In this document: positions 27,992-37,259 of the stretch, in pieces
Position numbering within the stretch: the stretch's first letter is position 1
Layout of the letters: every line of letters starts with the position of its first letter
NCBI GenBank assembly: GCA_012515235.1
Contig: JAAYYU010000110.1
Location: 1-64,000, forward strand
Source: Candidatus Anammoximicrobium sp.
GTDB lineage: Bacteria > Planctomycetota > Planctomycetia > Pirellulales > Pirellulaceae
Direction of reading: 5' to 3'
Length of the DNA stretch: 64,000 nt
Translations under genes and position numbers: made by a program
The notes under the pieces: generated by a model
What the model saw: the letters and a program-made list of their open reading frames with translations, nothing else
The model's database searches: none
Told to the model about the DNA's origin: nothing

Positions 27992-28563
27992 GCCCATGCC
28001 CCGCCGCCAGCGGACGCCTTCGACTCCGCACCATTATTGACGTCGGTCGATATGCGTAGTAATATAACCGCTGTCCGTTGGCGAAGTCTCCGGCGTGTGC
28101 GGCACGCGCGCCTGGAGCCAGAAGAGTCTGGTCAAGGAACACTCGCCCCCCCCCATGCGTGCCGCCCACCCTAAGACCTTTTGTTCTTCCGGAAGGGCCG
28201 GCTTACGCCGTTGTTTCGCAACTCGATCGATGCGGGCGATCCGACGCGGACGGCAACCTCTCCGCCGCCGGGCTTTCCGCCGCTGGTGGATACAGGCCGC
28301 CCGCAGGATTACGCCGGTCCGTCCCTCTACGGAGTCTGGGGTTCGCTGGGCAGTATGGGAGCGGGCGAGTCGGTTCAGGTGCCCTAGGAAAGCGGGTCTG
28401 TGGGCGGAAACACGGGTTTCTCCAAAAGGGGGCCAACCCCTTTTTGTGCGAGACGTCGTCTGAGCCGTTTCGACGGCAGAGCCCGGTTCCGTTCTTGCCG
28501 GTGGCGATCGAGGGTGCATTGTCCTTGGGAAAGATGGAAGCGTCATTGGGAGGCTTGTGGTTT
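27992..28563. other. long intergenic region after fliG with a gene remnant
   Basis: This 572-base gap holds no intact gene. The part at 28205-28387 looks like the end of a broken DUF1559 gene and is listed separately. A GGAGGC at about 28548 is the ribosome binding site of the next gene. A homopolymer of C near 28147 is a likely site of frame instability. Confidence 0.5.
28205..28387 (+). pseudogene. remnant of a DUF1559 protein C terminus
   Basis: In frame 2, bases 28205-28387 read LFRNSIDAGDPTRTATSPPP, then a Pro-rich stretch, then SLYGVWGSLGSMGAGESVQVP and a TAG stop. The NSID and GVWxxLGSxxxGE elements match the usual C-terminal ends of DUF1559 proteins. No matching DGSVRF or pilin-like N-terminal part lies in frame upstream, and an adjacent frame carries AAHPK near 28160. 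The gene seems truncated and frameshifted. The match is from memory of the family pattern, so this is a moderate-confidence call. Confidence 0.4.
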
Positions 28564-29046
28564 ATGAAAATCGTTGCTCGGTTGTTCGTCTTCTCGGTAA
28601 TCGCTACGGGACTAGTCTGGGGCCAAGGGTGCGGAACACCAAAGCCGGAAGCGCCTCCGACGTACCCGGTGTCGATCAAGATCTCGTACCGCGACCAGCC
28701 CGTCGAGGGAGCCAACGTGACGTTGATTCCCCAGGAACAGTCTGGTCGAGGCGCATCGGGCGTCACCGACGCTGGCGGCGTGGCCAGGGTGGGCCTCCCC
28801 GGCTTGGCCGACGGCGCCGTGCCCGGCAAATATTGGGTGACGGTGGCAAAGGCGGAGGGCACCCAGAGCGATCCCAATCTGTCGGCGGAGGAGTTCTACA
28901 AGCAACAGAGCGCTAAGCCGAACGCCAGCCCGGAGTCCCCCAAACACCTGCTGCCCGTGAAATACCTTTCGGCCCAATCCGGCGGCCTGGAGTGCACGGT
29001 CCAGGAACAGCAGAACCAGGTGTTCGAATTCGACCTCACCGATTGA
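28564..29046 (+). CDS. small secreted lipoprotein, carboxypeptidase-regulatory-like
   Basis: ATG 28564 follows GGAGGC by ten bases and gives 160 residues; an earlier in-frame ATG at 28534 is less likely. The leader is MKIVARLFVFSVIATGLVWG, and the lipobox-like Cys lies in GQGC (about residue 23). The mature part is a single Ig-like beta-sandwich with SIKISYRDQPVEGANVTLIP and a DAGGVARVGLPGL turn, as in the transthyretin-like or carboxypeptidase regulatory domains of planctomycete lipoproteins. A hydrophilic Ser/Pro-rich stretch precedes the final strands. Function is unknown; these proteins are numerous in planctomycetes and anchor at the envelope. Confidence 0.75.
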   Translation: MKIVARLFVFSVIATGLVWGQGCGTPKPEAPPTYPVSIKISYRDQPVEGANVTLIPQEQSGRGASGVTDAGGVARVGLPGLADGAVPGKYWVTVAKAEGTQSDPNLSAEEFYKQQSAKPNASPESPKHLLPVKYLSAQSGGLECTVQEQQNQVFEFDLTD

Positions 29047-29185
29047 CAGCCGCGGTCGTCCAGGAGGCTGCCCCCTGACAATTGTCCGCATGGTGCGCCG
29101 AAACATCTTGCCGCTGGCCCCCCAGCAAAAGATGCCTCGGAGGCCATAGCAACGGCGGCCGAAATAACTTCGCGAATTTCCGCCA

Positions 29186-29278
29186 CCACGCTGCTCGCCA
29201 GCGTGGTGGCAAAGGAACCAATTGCCTTCGTGAAGATCTCTGGTCTTGAACACCGCTTTACGCTGGCAAGCAGCGTGG
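29186..29278. repeat. hairpin repeat array 2 (two copies)
   Basis: One perfect copy of the CCACGCTG-loop-CAGCGTGG hairpin is at 29186-29206 (loop CTCGC). A degenerate inverted copy is at 29258-29278, where the first bases are TTACGCTG. The second is preceded by TCTTGAACACCGCT, exactly as the inverted copies in array 1. GTGAAGATCTCTG also occurs on both sides of the second copy. The array sits between a lipoprotein gene and a CorA-like gene; the rest of 29047-29368 holds no gene. Confidence 0.85.
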
Positions 29279-29368
29279 TGGCGAGGCAACCGATGTCTTC
29301 GTGAAGATCTCTGTGCTAGTCTGGAGCTGTCAGCCACGATCCGAATTCGTCTTTGAGGGAGTCGGACG

Positions 29369-30109
29369 ATGGAAGCCAAGTCGGTGCTGCCGCGAGTGTG
29401 GGACGTTCCTGACGAAATCCGCAGCCGGTTGGGGGCGACCGTGGGACGCCAGCGGGCGATGACCGCGGACGGCCATTTGTTGTTAGTCGTCCATGTGCCG
29501 CCGAAACCGGACGAGTTGGGGCGGCAGGGCCGGTTCCTGTGGCGAAAGCCGGACGGGACCTGGACCTCGAACGACTTGGGCGGCGGGACGCAGGTCGTGG
29601 GCAAGCACCTGGACCAGTTCGCCAAGGCCATCGAGGATTGCGACGGCATGGAGCAACAGGCGAGCCGGGCTGAGGAGTATCTCGCCGTTCTGGAGCGACT
29701 GGCGCCGCTGCAGCGTTCGGCCCGCAATCTGTACGGCGTGCTGCAGGAGGCCCGTCAATTGTGTCCGGACGACCGTGACCTGATCAACTTCCGCGACCGC
29801 GCTTACGAGATCGAACGTGCGGCTGAGTTGCTGCAGACCGAAACCAACAATTCCCTGCAGCTGTTCATGGCCAAGCGAGCCGAAGAGCAAGCCAAGGCCA
29901 GCCGCCGGATGGCGGTTTCGGCTCATCGCTTGAATATCCTGGCGGCCTTCTTCTTTCCGGTGGCTGCCCTGAGCGGCATTCTGGGAGTGAATCTTGTCCA
30001 CGGGTACGAGGCGTTTCGAGCGCCCATCCCCTTTCTGGGTTTCGTTGCCGTCAGTGCGATGTTGGGTTTGGTCCTGGCCTGCTTCGTCGCCGCTTCGCGC
30101 CGGGACTGA
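29369..30109 (+). CDS. CorA-like two-helix membrane protein
   Basis: The 246-residue protein has an N-terminal domain of about 95 residues, a long helical stretch (about 95-185, coiled-coil-like) and two C-terminal membrane segments (about 187-205 and 220-242). The arrangement matches the CorA/ZntB ion channel family: a long stalk helix, then AAFFFPVAALSGILGVN leading into a loop and a second helix. The signature GMN of CorA reads GVN (206-208) here. CorA proteins are pentameric Mg2+ channels; altered loops are seen in Zn2+-transporting relatives and in proteins without known transport. I call it CorA-like with transport role uncertain. The gene stands alone after repeat array 2. Confidence 0.65.
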   Translation: MEAKSVLPRVWDVPDEIRSRLGATVGRQRAMTADGHLLLVVHVPPKPDELGRQGRFLWRKPDGTWTSNDLGGGTQVVGKHLDQFAKAIEDCDGMEQQASRAEEYLAVLERLAPLQRSARNLYGVLQEARQLCPDDRDLINFRDRAYEIERAAELLQTETNNSLQLFMAKRAEEQAKASRRMAVSAHRLNILAAFFFPVAALSGILGVNLVHGYEAFRAPIPFLGFVAVSAMLGLVLACFVAASRRD

Positions 30110-30272
30110 GTGGGCTCCCGCGATTCGGAAGATTCTTATGCGTCCTTCCGGCCCCCGGTGCGGCGTGCCGCTGAACGTCGCTGCGGCAGCGTGCATCCGC
30201 AGCAGTCGGCGGATTCCCTGAGCAGGCCAGGCGGTCGGGCCGAAGGTTTTATCCCTGTGCGCGAAAGGCCGC

Positions 30273-30908
<636 letters not shown>

Positions 30909-31640
30909 TCAGCACGGGGACGCAACGGCCCCGCATTTCGGGGCGAACGTCCGCGCGCGGCTTTCGTTCAGGAAAGCGGCCAACAACCGCTCGTCCAAGC
31001 CGGCGATGTGGGGGTCCGGATAGAATTGCACGCCGATGGCCAGCCAGTCCTCGGACTCGCTTTCGATGGCCTCGATCACGCCGCCGGGCCCGCGGGCCGT
31101 GATCGCAAAGCCCACGGCCACCTCGTCGACGGCGACCTCATGGTGGCCCTGGACCAGCAGCTCCGGATCCGTGTAGACCCGGTCCAGGAAGGAACCCGAC
31201 GTTGTCATCAGGCTGTGCCGCGGATTGTGCGGGTCCAGGTGGCGATGGCAGGGCCGGGTGTCCAGCAGCACCGGGCGGAGGCTGCCGCCCAGGGCGACGT
31301 TCAACAGTTGAATCCCTCGTCCAAACCCGAAAAACGGCATCCGCCGCTCGGCGATCGTCCGCATCAGCAGCGTTTCGGGATTGTGCTCGACCGCCTCCGG
31401 ACCGTGAGCGTCGCTCTCCGGGGCCAGATCGCGCCACCCCATGTACAGGAAGGCGTCCAGCCGATCCAGTTGACACATCACGTCGGCGGCGTCCGGCACT
31501 GCCGGCACGATCAAGGGGACGGCGTCGAGGCTTTCGAGAAACCCCACCCAACGGTGAAGCAGGGGCTCGGCAAAGCCCGAACACATCAAGCCGTCGAAGT
31601 TACAGAGCAGATTCAGGCCGATCACAGACTTGTCGGACAT
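30909..31640 (-). CDS. class I glutamine amidotransferase-like protein (peptidase C26 family), catalytic residues lost
   Basis: The ATG at 31640 follows AGGAGG by about 12 bases and gives 243 residues. The fold matches gamma-glutamyl-GABA hydrolase (PuuD-like, PF07722): VPLIVPAVP, MRTIAERRMPFFGFGRGIQL and LNVALGGSL are aligned with family motifs. In active enzymes the nucleophile elbow reads GxCRG; here it is G105-F-G107-R-G109, so Cys is replaced by Gly. The end motif WHPE becomes FYPD (Tyr207, Asp209), so the His and Glu are also changed. The normal LxxGGxDxxP turn is altered to YMGWRDLAP. It is therefore probably a non-enzymatic relative, perhaps a binding protein. It lies upstream of glnB on the same strand. 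Confidence 0.82.
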   Translation of the reverse strand: MSDKSVIGLNLLCNFDGLMCSGFAEPLLHRWVGFLESLDAVPLIVPAVPDAADVMCQLDRLDAFLYMGWRDLAPESDAHGPEAVEHNPETLLMRTIAERRMPFFGFGRGIQLLNVALGGSLRPVLLDTRPCHRHLDPHNPRHSLMTTSGSFLDRVYTDPELLVQGHHEVAVDEVAVGFAITARGPGGVIEAIESESEDWLAIGVQFYPDPHIAGLDERLLAAFLNESRARTFAPKCGAVASPC

Positions 31641-31982
31641 GGCGACGCGTCCTCCTGACGGTGATTCCGATTCAGCCGTTCGAACCAATCCGCCCGCCGC
31701 CCTTACACCTTCACAGCACGCGTCAGTCGCTCGATGATCGCCAGATTCCATGGCGCTACGCGGCGCAAGAGCTCGGCTTGCACATTCCCAATATAGCGGT
31801 TGTCCCGTCGTCGGGAAAACGCGCAAACGAGTAAAGTTGACGGATTTTCGGGCCGCGGGAACGGGGGGCACGGCGTTTCTGGCGAGCGGCGCAGGCTCCG
31901 CGCAGCCCAACCGGTGGGACGCTGGCAGCGAGCGGACTATAATCGGGACCGGATTCAGAACCCGTTCTTCGACGCGATCGAG
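31641..31982. other. divergent intergenic region before recQ
   Basis: The region between the amidotransferase-like gene and recQ shows no supported gene or RNA. An open reading extension of recQ continues upstream of 31983, but its composition is non-coding in style. No clear promoter hexamers are visible. Confidence 0.4.
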
Positions 31983-34184
31983 ATGCCTGCGATGCCCCGC
32001 GATTCCGAATCGACGCTTGCCGCCCTTGCCAACGTGCTCCGTCAATACTGGGGCTACGACCGTTTTCTGCCGCTGCAGGCCGAGGCGATGAACTGCGTGC
32101 TGCAGGGTCGGGATTCGGTCGTCGTGCTGCCCACCGGCGGCGGCAAGTCGTTGTGCTTTCAAGCGCCGGCCGTGTGCTTGCCCGGATTGGCCCTGGTCGT
32201 CTCGCCGCTGATTTCGCTGATGAAGGATCAGGTCGACTCGCTCCGCAACTGCGGCGTTCCGGCGGCCTTCGCCAACAGCACGCAGTCGGCCGCCGAGCGG
32301 CGGCGCGTGGCCGACGACGTCCGGGCGGGCCGGTTGCGGCTGTTATATCTGGCGCCCGAACGGCTGTTGACGGAGGGAACGCTGGAATTTCTCCAATCCG
32401 TCCGCGTGTCGCTGGTGGCGATCGACGAGGCGCACTGCATCAGTTCGTGGGGGCACGATTTTCGTCCGGAATACCGCGCCCTGCGCGTGCTGCAGGAAGC
32501 GTTCCCCGGCGTCGGCATCCACGCGTACACCGCCACCGCATCGGAAACCGTGCGGCGGGATATCGCGGGTCAGCTGCAATTGCGCGATCCGGAGTTTCTG
32601 GTCGGCTCGTTCGATCGGCCCAACCTGGTCTACAAAGTCCAGCGGCGGCACGACCGGCTGAGGCAAATCCGCGAAGCGCTGGAGCGGCACCGGGGTGAAG
32701 CGGGGATCATCTACTGCATCGCGCGCAAGGACGTGGACCAGACCACCGCTGCGCTCCAGGAATTGGGCTATCGCGCGCTGCCCTACCACGCCGGCTTGAG
32801 CGACGACGAACGCCGCCGCAACCAGGAAGCGTTCATCGAGGACGAAGCCGATACGATCGTGGCCACGGTCGCCTTCGGAATGGGCATCGACAAGCCGAAC
32901 GTCCGCTACGTGATCCATGCAGGCATGCCCAAATCGCTGGAACACTACCAGCAAGAAAGCGGCCGCGCCGGGCGCGACGGCTTGGAAGCCGAATGCTGCC
33001 TGTTCTACTCCGGCGCCGACTACGGCGTCTGGAAGCGGATCATCGAAGATTCCGAGCCTTCGGCCCGCGAGGGCGCGTTGAAGTCGCTGTCCGCCATGCT
33101 CAATTTCTGTTCGGGCGTGCAATGCCGGCACCGGGCGATCGTCGCGTATTTTGGCCAGCAGTACCCGGCGGCCACGTGCCATGCCTGTGACGTGTGTCTC
33201 GGCCAGTTGGACCTGGTCGCCGAACCGCTTACGATCGGCCAGAAGATCCTTTCCTGTGTGATGCGGCTGCAGCAGCGGTTCGGCGGCGACTACACGGCGA
33301 AAGTGCTCAACGGCTCGAACGACCAGCGGATCCTGCAACTGGGCCACAACCGGCTCAGCACGTGGGGCCTGCTGGCCGACGAAAACCTGCGCACGATCCG
33401 CGACTGGATCGAGCAGCTGGTCAGCCAGGAGTTTCTGGTCAAAGTGGGCGAGTACAACCAGCTGCAGGTCACGCCCGCGGGCTGGCGGGTGCTGAGGGGC
33501 GAAGTCACACCGCGGCTGCTGCGGCCGGCGCGGCCTGCGAAAGCGGCCAAACCTGCACCGTCCGAGGATTCGTGGGAGGGCGTCGATCGGGGCCTGTTCG
33601 ACGAACTGCGCCGGCTGCGGCACGAGCGTGCGGCCGCACAGCACGTGCCGGCTTACATCGTCTTTGGCGACGCGTCGCTCCGCGACATGGCCCGCCGCCG
33701 GCCGTCGAGCCTGGCCGGCTTTCGCCAGGTCAACGGCGTCGGCGACAAGAAGCTGGCGGACTACGGCCAGGAGTTTGTCGAGCGGATCGTGGCCTACTGC
33801 CAGGCGAATCAGTTGCCGCTGGACGTCCCGCCGCCCGCAAGCGTGCCGGCCCTGCTTCCGGAACCCCGCCTCCGGCCGCCGCCCGGCGTCACCGCGCTGA
33901 CCGCTTTTCCGCTGTTCCGCCAAGGACTGAGCGTCGAGCAGGTCGCCCAGCGACTGGCTCGCGCCCCCTCGACCGCGCGCGGCTACCTGTGCCTGTTCAT
34001 CCAGCAAGAGCGCATCACGGATCCCTCGCCCTGGGTCGATCCGGCAACCGTTGCGCGGATCGTGGACGCCGTGGGCCAAGTGGGCGCGGAGCGTCTGAAA
34101 GCTGTCTTCGATGTGCTCGGCGGCCAGGTCAGCTACGAGCAGATCCGGATCGTCGTGTTGTGCATGAAGAACGCCGACGTGTGA
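31983..34184 (+). CDS. recQ: ATP-dependent DNA helicase RecQ
   Basis: The ATG at 31983 (alternative 31992) gives 733 residues. Helicase motifs run in order: the Q-motif near WGYDRFLPLQAEAM, Walker A VLPTGGGKSLCF, motif II VAIDEAHCISSWGHDFRPEY, motif III YTATAS, and motif VI QESGRAGRDG. The RecQ zinc cysteines follow in HRAIVAYFG through CHACDVC. The RQC winged helix comes next, then an HRDC domain (LRRLRHERAAAQHVPAYIVF), and a C-terminal extra helix-turn-helix (LFRQGLSVEQVAQRLARAPS). RecQ unwinds DNA 3' to 5' in recombination and fork repair. The C-terminal HTH tail makes it longer than E. coli RecQ (about 610) but this is common in other phyla. Confidence 0.93.
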   Translation: MPAMPRDSESTLAALANVLRQYWGYDRFLPLQAEAMNCVLQGRDSVVVLPTGGGKSLCFQAPAVCLPGLALVVSPLISLMKDQVDSLRNCGVPAAFANSTQSAAERRRVADDVRAGRLRLLYLAPERLLTEGTLEFLQSVRVSLVAIDEAHCISSWGHDFRPEYRALRVLQEAFPGVGIHAYTATASETVRRDIAGQLQLRDPEFLVGSFDRPNLVYKVQRRHDRLRQIREALERHRGEAGIIYCIARKDVDQTTAALQELGYRALPYHAGLSDDERRRNQEAFIEDEADTIVATVAFGMGIDKPNVRYVIHAGMPKSLEHYQQESGRAGRDGLEAECCLFYSGADYGVWKRIIEDSEPSAREGALKSLSAMLNFCSGVQCRHRAIVAYFGQQYPAATCHACDVCLGQLDLVAEPLTIGQKILSCVMRLQQRFGGDYTAKVLNGSNDQRILQLGHNRLSTWGLLADENLRTIRDWIEQLVSQEFLVKVGEYNQLQVTPAGWRVLRGEVTPRLLRPARPAKAAKPAPSEDSWEGVDRGLFDELRRLRHERAAAQHVPAYIVFGDASLRDMARRRPSSLAGFRQVNGVGDKKLADYGQEFVERIVAYCQANQLPLDVPPPASVPALLPEPRLRPPPGVTALTAFPLFRQGLSVEQVAQRLARAPSTARGYLCLFIQQERITDPSPWVDPATVARIVDAVGQVGAERLKAVFDVLGGQVSYEQIRIVVLCMKNADV

Positions 34185-34300
34185 TCGCTGCGATGGAGCG
34201 GCGACGGAGGGAGAGGAGCGGGAGCGGGGGGGGAGATGGGATGACGGGGGAAAACCAGCGCGGCCAACACGGCTGCTCAACAACGAGGAGGATTCGCACC

Positions 34301-35788
34301 ATGCTTCCGACCATGCCGACCCTGCAATCGAGCGACGACTGCCTGCGACGGCCGTGGCGGCCGGATCGCGCGCTCCGGCGATGGTGTCTTCTGGGAATCG
34401 TGTTTGCGGCAGCCTGCCCGCTGCTCGGCGCCACCTGGTACGTCGACAACCGGTCGGGCGATGACGCCAACGACGGTTTGTCGCTGGAGAAACCGTTGGC
34501 GACCATCGCCCGTGCCCTTCAAGGCGCCCGGACCTCGGACACGATCTCCCTGGCCAAGACGGGCCTGGTCTATCGCGAGCCGATCCCCCTGACGCGACTG
34601 GGCGGCACCCCGGCCCAGCCGCTGACGATCGAGGGCAACGGGGCGACGATCAGCGGTCTCCGGCCGCTGCCGCCGGAGCGTTGGACCAAGGCCGGAGAGC
34701 GTTATGAAATTGCCGGCCCCAAGCCGTACGGGTTTCCCTACCTGGTCATCGACGGCCGGCGGGAGCCGCCGGCCGCCGACCCTGAGAAGCTCCCGCCGGG
34801 AGGCTGGAGTTGGACCGCCGACGCGCAGGATCGGGGCCGGGGCGTCCTGCGGTTTCGCCCGGCGGAAGGCCGGACGCTGGCGGACCACCAACTGGAAGCC
34901 ACGCTGGAAACTTCCGGCCTGTGTGTGGCTTCGGCCAGCTATCTCGTGGTGCGGAACCTGATCAGCGAATGCCACTCGAACGACGGGTTCAACATCCACG
35001 GCGACTGTCGCGGAATCTACTGCGAGAATATCGAGGCCCGAGGGAACGGCGACGACGGCTTCAGCATTCACGAGGCCATCGAGGCCGTGGTGCGGAACGG
35101 ACATTTCCATCACAACGGGTCGGGCATCGAGGACGTGAACCTGTCGCGGTCGCTGTACTCCGGCCTTCGAGTGCATGACAACGGGCGGCTGGGCGTGCTG
35201 TTCATCGGCGCCTTTCACAGCGCCGTGGACGCGGTGGTCTACGGCAATCCCCGCAACTTTTCGCTGGCCTCGAGTGAGACCAGGCACTTGATCGGCGGCC
35301 CGCTCAGTCCGCTGAGCGAGACCTCCGTCTACCTGCAGAACGTCATCGCCTGGGGCGGCGACTTCGGCGTGCAGGCGGCCGGCAAGTGCCGCGTGATGAT
35401 CGTCAACTCGGTCTTTTCCGGCTCCAAGACGGGGATCGACATCCGCCAGGACGCCCGTCTGCACTTGACGAAAAGCGTCGTCGCCTGCTGCGCGGATGCG
35501 GAACTGTGCGCCGACGGCCGCGAGTTCTTCGGCGACTACAACGTGTACTTCCCCGGCCGCTTCCGCGTCGGAGCGAACCAGTTTTTGCCGCCGCAGTGGG
35601 AGGAATTCCGCAAGGCCGTGGGCCACCACGAACATTCGCTGCTCCAGGACCCCAAGCTGACGGGCGCGCATGCGCTGGGGCCGCAATCCCCGCGCGCGAT
35701 CGGGAACGAAACAATCGGCCCGACCGCCGACTGTTTCGGCGCCCAGCCGGCAACGCCCGGCGCGGCAGCGCAGGCAATCGCACCGTGA
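34301..35788 (+). CDS. secreted right-handed parallel beta-helix protein
   Basis: The ATG at 34301 follows GAGGAGG with nine bases spacing and gives 495 residues. The leader is long: a charged stretch to about residue 27, then WCLLGIVFAAACPLLGATWY, probably cleaved. The mature start TWYVDNRSGDDANDGLS is the typical opening of secreted beta-helix proteins (DUF1565/PbH1 type). Later repeats (YLVVRNLISECHSNDGFNIH, GIYCENIEARGNGDDGFSIH, HFHHNGSGIEDVN) are PbH1 turns. The family includes pectate lyases and alginate epimerases, but no catalytic site can be named. It may bind or cleave a polysaccharide outside the cell. The gene is alone after recQ, 116 bases downstream. Confidence 0.78.
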   Translation: MLPTMPTLQSSDDCLRRPWRPDRALRRWCLLGIVFAAACPLLGATWYVDNRSGDDANDGLSLEKPLATIARALQGARTSDTISLAKTGLVYREPIPLTRLGGTPAQPLTIEGNGATISGLRPLPPERWTKAGERYEIAGPKPYGFPYLVIDGRREPPAADPEKLPPGGWSWTADAQDRGRGVLRFRPAEGRTLADHQLEATLETSGLCVASASYLVVRNLISECHSNDGFNIHGDCRGIYCENIEARGNGDDGFSIHEAIEAVVRNGHFHHNGSGIEDVNLSRSLYSGLRVHDNGRLGVLFIGAFHSAVDAVVYGNPRNFSLASSETRHLIGGPLSPLSETSVYLQNVIAWGGDFGVQAAGKCRVMIVNSVFSGSKTGIDIRQDARLHLTKSVVACCADAELCADGREFFGDYNVYFPGRFRVGANQFLPPQWEEFRKAVGHHEHSLLQDPKLTGAHALGPQSPRAIGNETIGPTADCFGAQPATPGAAAQAIAP

Positions 35789-35918
35789 AGCGGAGCACCG
35801 GAATCAGCCTGGCGCGAACCGCCGTCGGGAGAGGTGGCCGGCGGCTGCGCGAACCATCGTTGTCGCTCCAGCGAAGGGCGGGCGGGAGGCCGTGCCCCCA
35901 CCGTTTGCTGGAACGTTG

Positions 35919-37028
35919 CTAGCGGAGCGCCCGGTGACTGGACGTGAACGAGGCCGCGATGGTGGTACGGGGAACTTGGACCGGCACAGGCTGGACGTCG
36001 AAGCTGATGCCGTTCAGCGCTCGAGGCATCAGTCCGATGGCTTCCTGGCCGGGAAGCGGCTGGCGTTTGGGGCCGTACTCCTGCATGATCTGGTGGACGG
36101 CGGGATTCAGTTCCATCGTTCCGCCGGGCTGTTCGGCGCCCACGGAATCGAAGCTGCCGATGGTGACGATGCTCTCGTAACGATCGTGAAACTCATACGC
36201 TTCGATGCCCTTTTTCCGCAAAGCCAGCGTGAGTTCGTGCGCCTTGACTGCCGCCTCCTCCAGCTTGCTCGGCAGCTTCTTCGCCTCGTTGATTTTCATC
36301 GTCGACGAGCCGCGGAACGTGGCCACGCGGACGCTGTACTGCCCGCGGTTCTTCAAGAGGCTGTATTCCACATCGCGGTTCATCTGTTCGACCAGTGGGT
36401 CCAGGCCCTTGGGCACGAAGTATTCCTGGGGCAGCAGCGGATTGCGGGTCACGAAGGCGTTGCCCATCGGTCCTCGCTGCTTCTTGTCCAGGTCCGGCGT
36501 CAGCCGCCGCTGGATTTCCCGCAGGCCGACAAACCGCTGCGTCGTGCCCTTGTTCTTGGACACGTCCAGGCACTCGGGACGCGCGTACTTGAGTTGCTCG
36601 AGCAGTTTTTCCACTTTGGGATCGTTGACGGTCTCAAAGTTGCCTACGAGCACGGCAATCTCGTCAAACTTGGCGGCGTTGGCATACTTCATGATCTTGG
36701 GACCGCCCAGCGGCGTCAGGCCCAAACCGACGACGGGCTCCGTGAAATCGTAGGTCTGGCGATGGAGGTACGCCTCCAGGTTGTACTTCTTCCGCAATTC
36801 CAGCACCAAAGTCTGCGCCTGTTTCTCCGCTCCAGGACCGGCAAACGACGTGGCCAGGATCATCCACGGCCCGTGGTCGTCTGTCAGCCGGTAGATCTTG
36901 TCCGCGCTGGCCTCCACGCGTTTGAAGGGGATCAGCAGCTCCCAGGGCTTGGCGGCCCGCGCGGGGGTGACGCTGAACACGAAGGACAGAGCCGCTAGCA
37001 GGCCCACCAGGAAGATACGCTGTAGCAT
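35919..37028 (-). CDS. secreted hypothetical protein
   Basis: The ATG at 37028 gives 369 residues and a clear signal peptide (MLQRIFLVGLLAALSFVFSV, cleaved after ARAA). The mature protein has two alpha/beta regions separated by a Lys/Arg-rich linker. The second half (VATFRGSS to ESIVTIGSFDSVG) looks like a SPOR-type strand-helix pair, as does an earlier stretch near PWMILATSFAGPGAEKQAQTL. I do not recognise a named family; similar proteins seem common in planctomycetes. It is convergent with the beta-helix gene and 231 bases from the next gene. Function unknown. Confidence 0.7.
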   Translation of the reverse strand: MLQRIFLVGLLAALSFVFSVTPARAAKPWELLIPFKRVEASADKIYRLTDDHGPWMILATSFAGPGAEKQAQTLVLELRKKYNLEAYLHRQTYDFTEPVVGLGLTPLGGPKIMKYANAAKFDEIAVLVGNFETVNDPKVEKLLEQLKYARPECLDVSKNKGTTQRFVGLREIQRRLTPDLDKKQRGPMGNAFVTRNPLLPQEYFVPKGLDPLVEQMNRDVEYSLLKNRGQYSVRVATFRGSSTMKINEAKKLPSKLEEAAVKAHELTLALRKKGIEAYEFHDRYESIVTIGSFDSVGAEQPGGTMELNPAVHQIMQEYGPKRQPLPGQEAIGLMPRALNGISFDVQPVPVQVPRTTIAASFTSSHRALR

Positions 37029-37259
37029 CGATCGATCCCTCGACGTGCAGTGAGTGACAAGACGCGGGCGTCGGACACCGAGCCCTTGCGTCCGGACAAG
37101 CGGCGGGAGATTAGCAAATGCGCGGCGATGATGCCAGAGCGAATCGGACGTTTGGGGATTGTCACGGGTGAGCGGAACAGCGCTGGCCGCCGACCATGCT
37201 GGAAACCGGCGACGAGCGCCGTTCCGCTCGCCTCGCACGCGGTTAGCCTTGACGACGCG

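Noticed and set aside
31800..31982. N-terminal extension of recQ from 31800
   Set aside because: The extra 61 residues are Arg/Gly-rich and unlike any RecQ. The helicase domain starts normally after the ATG at 31983.
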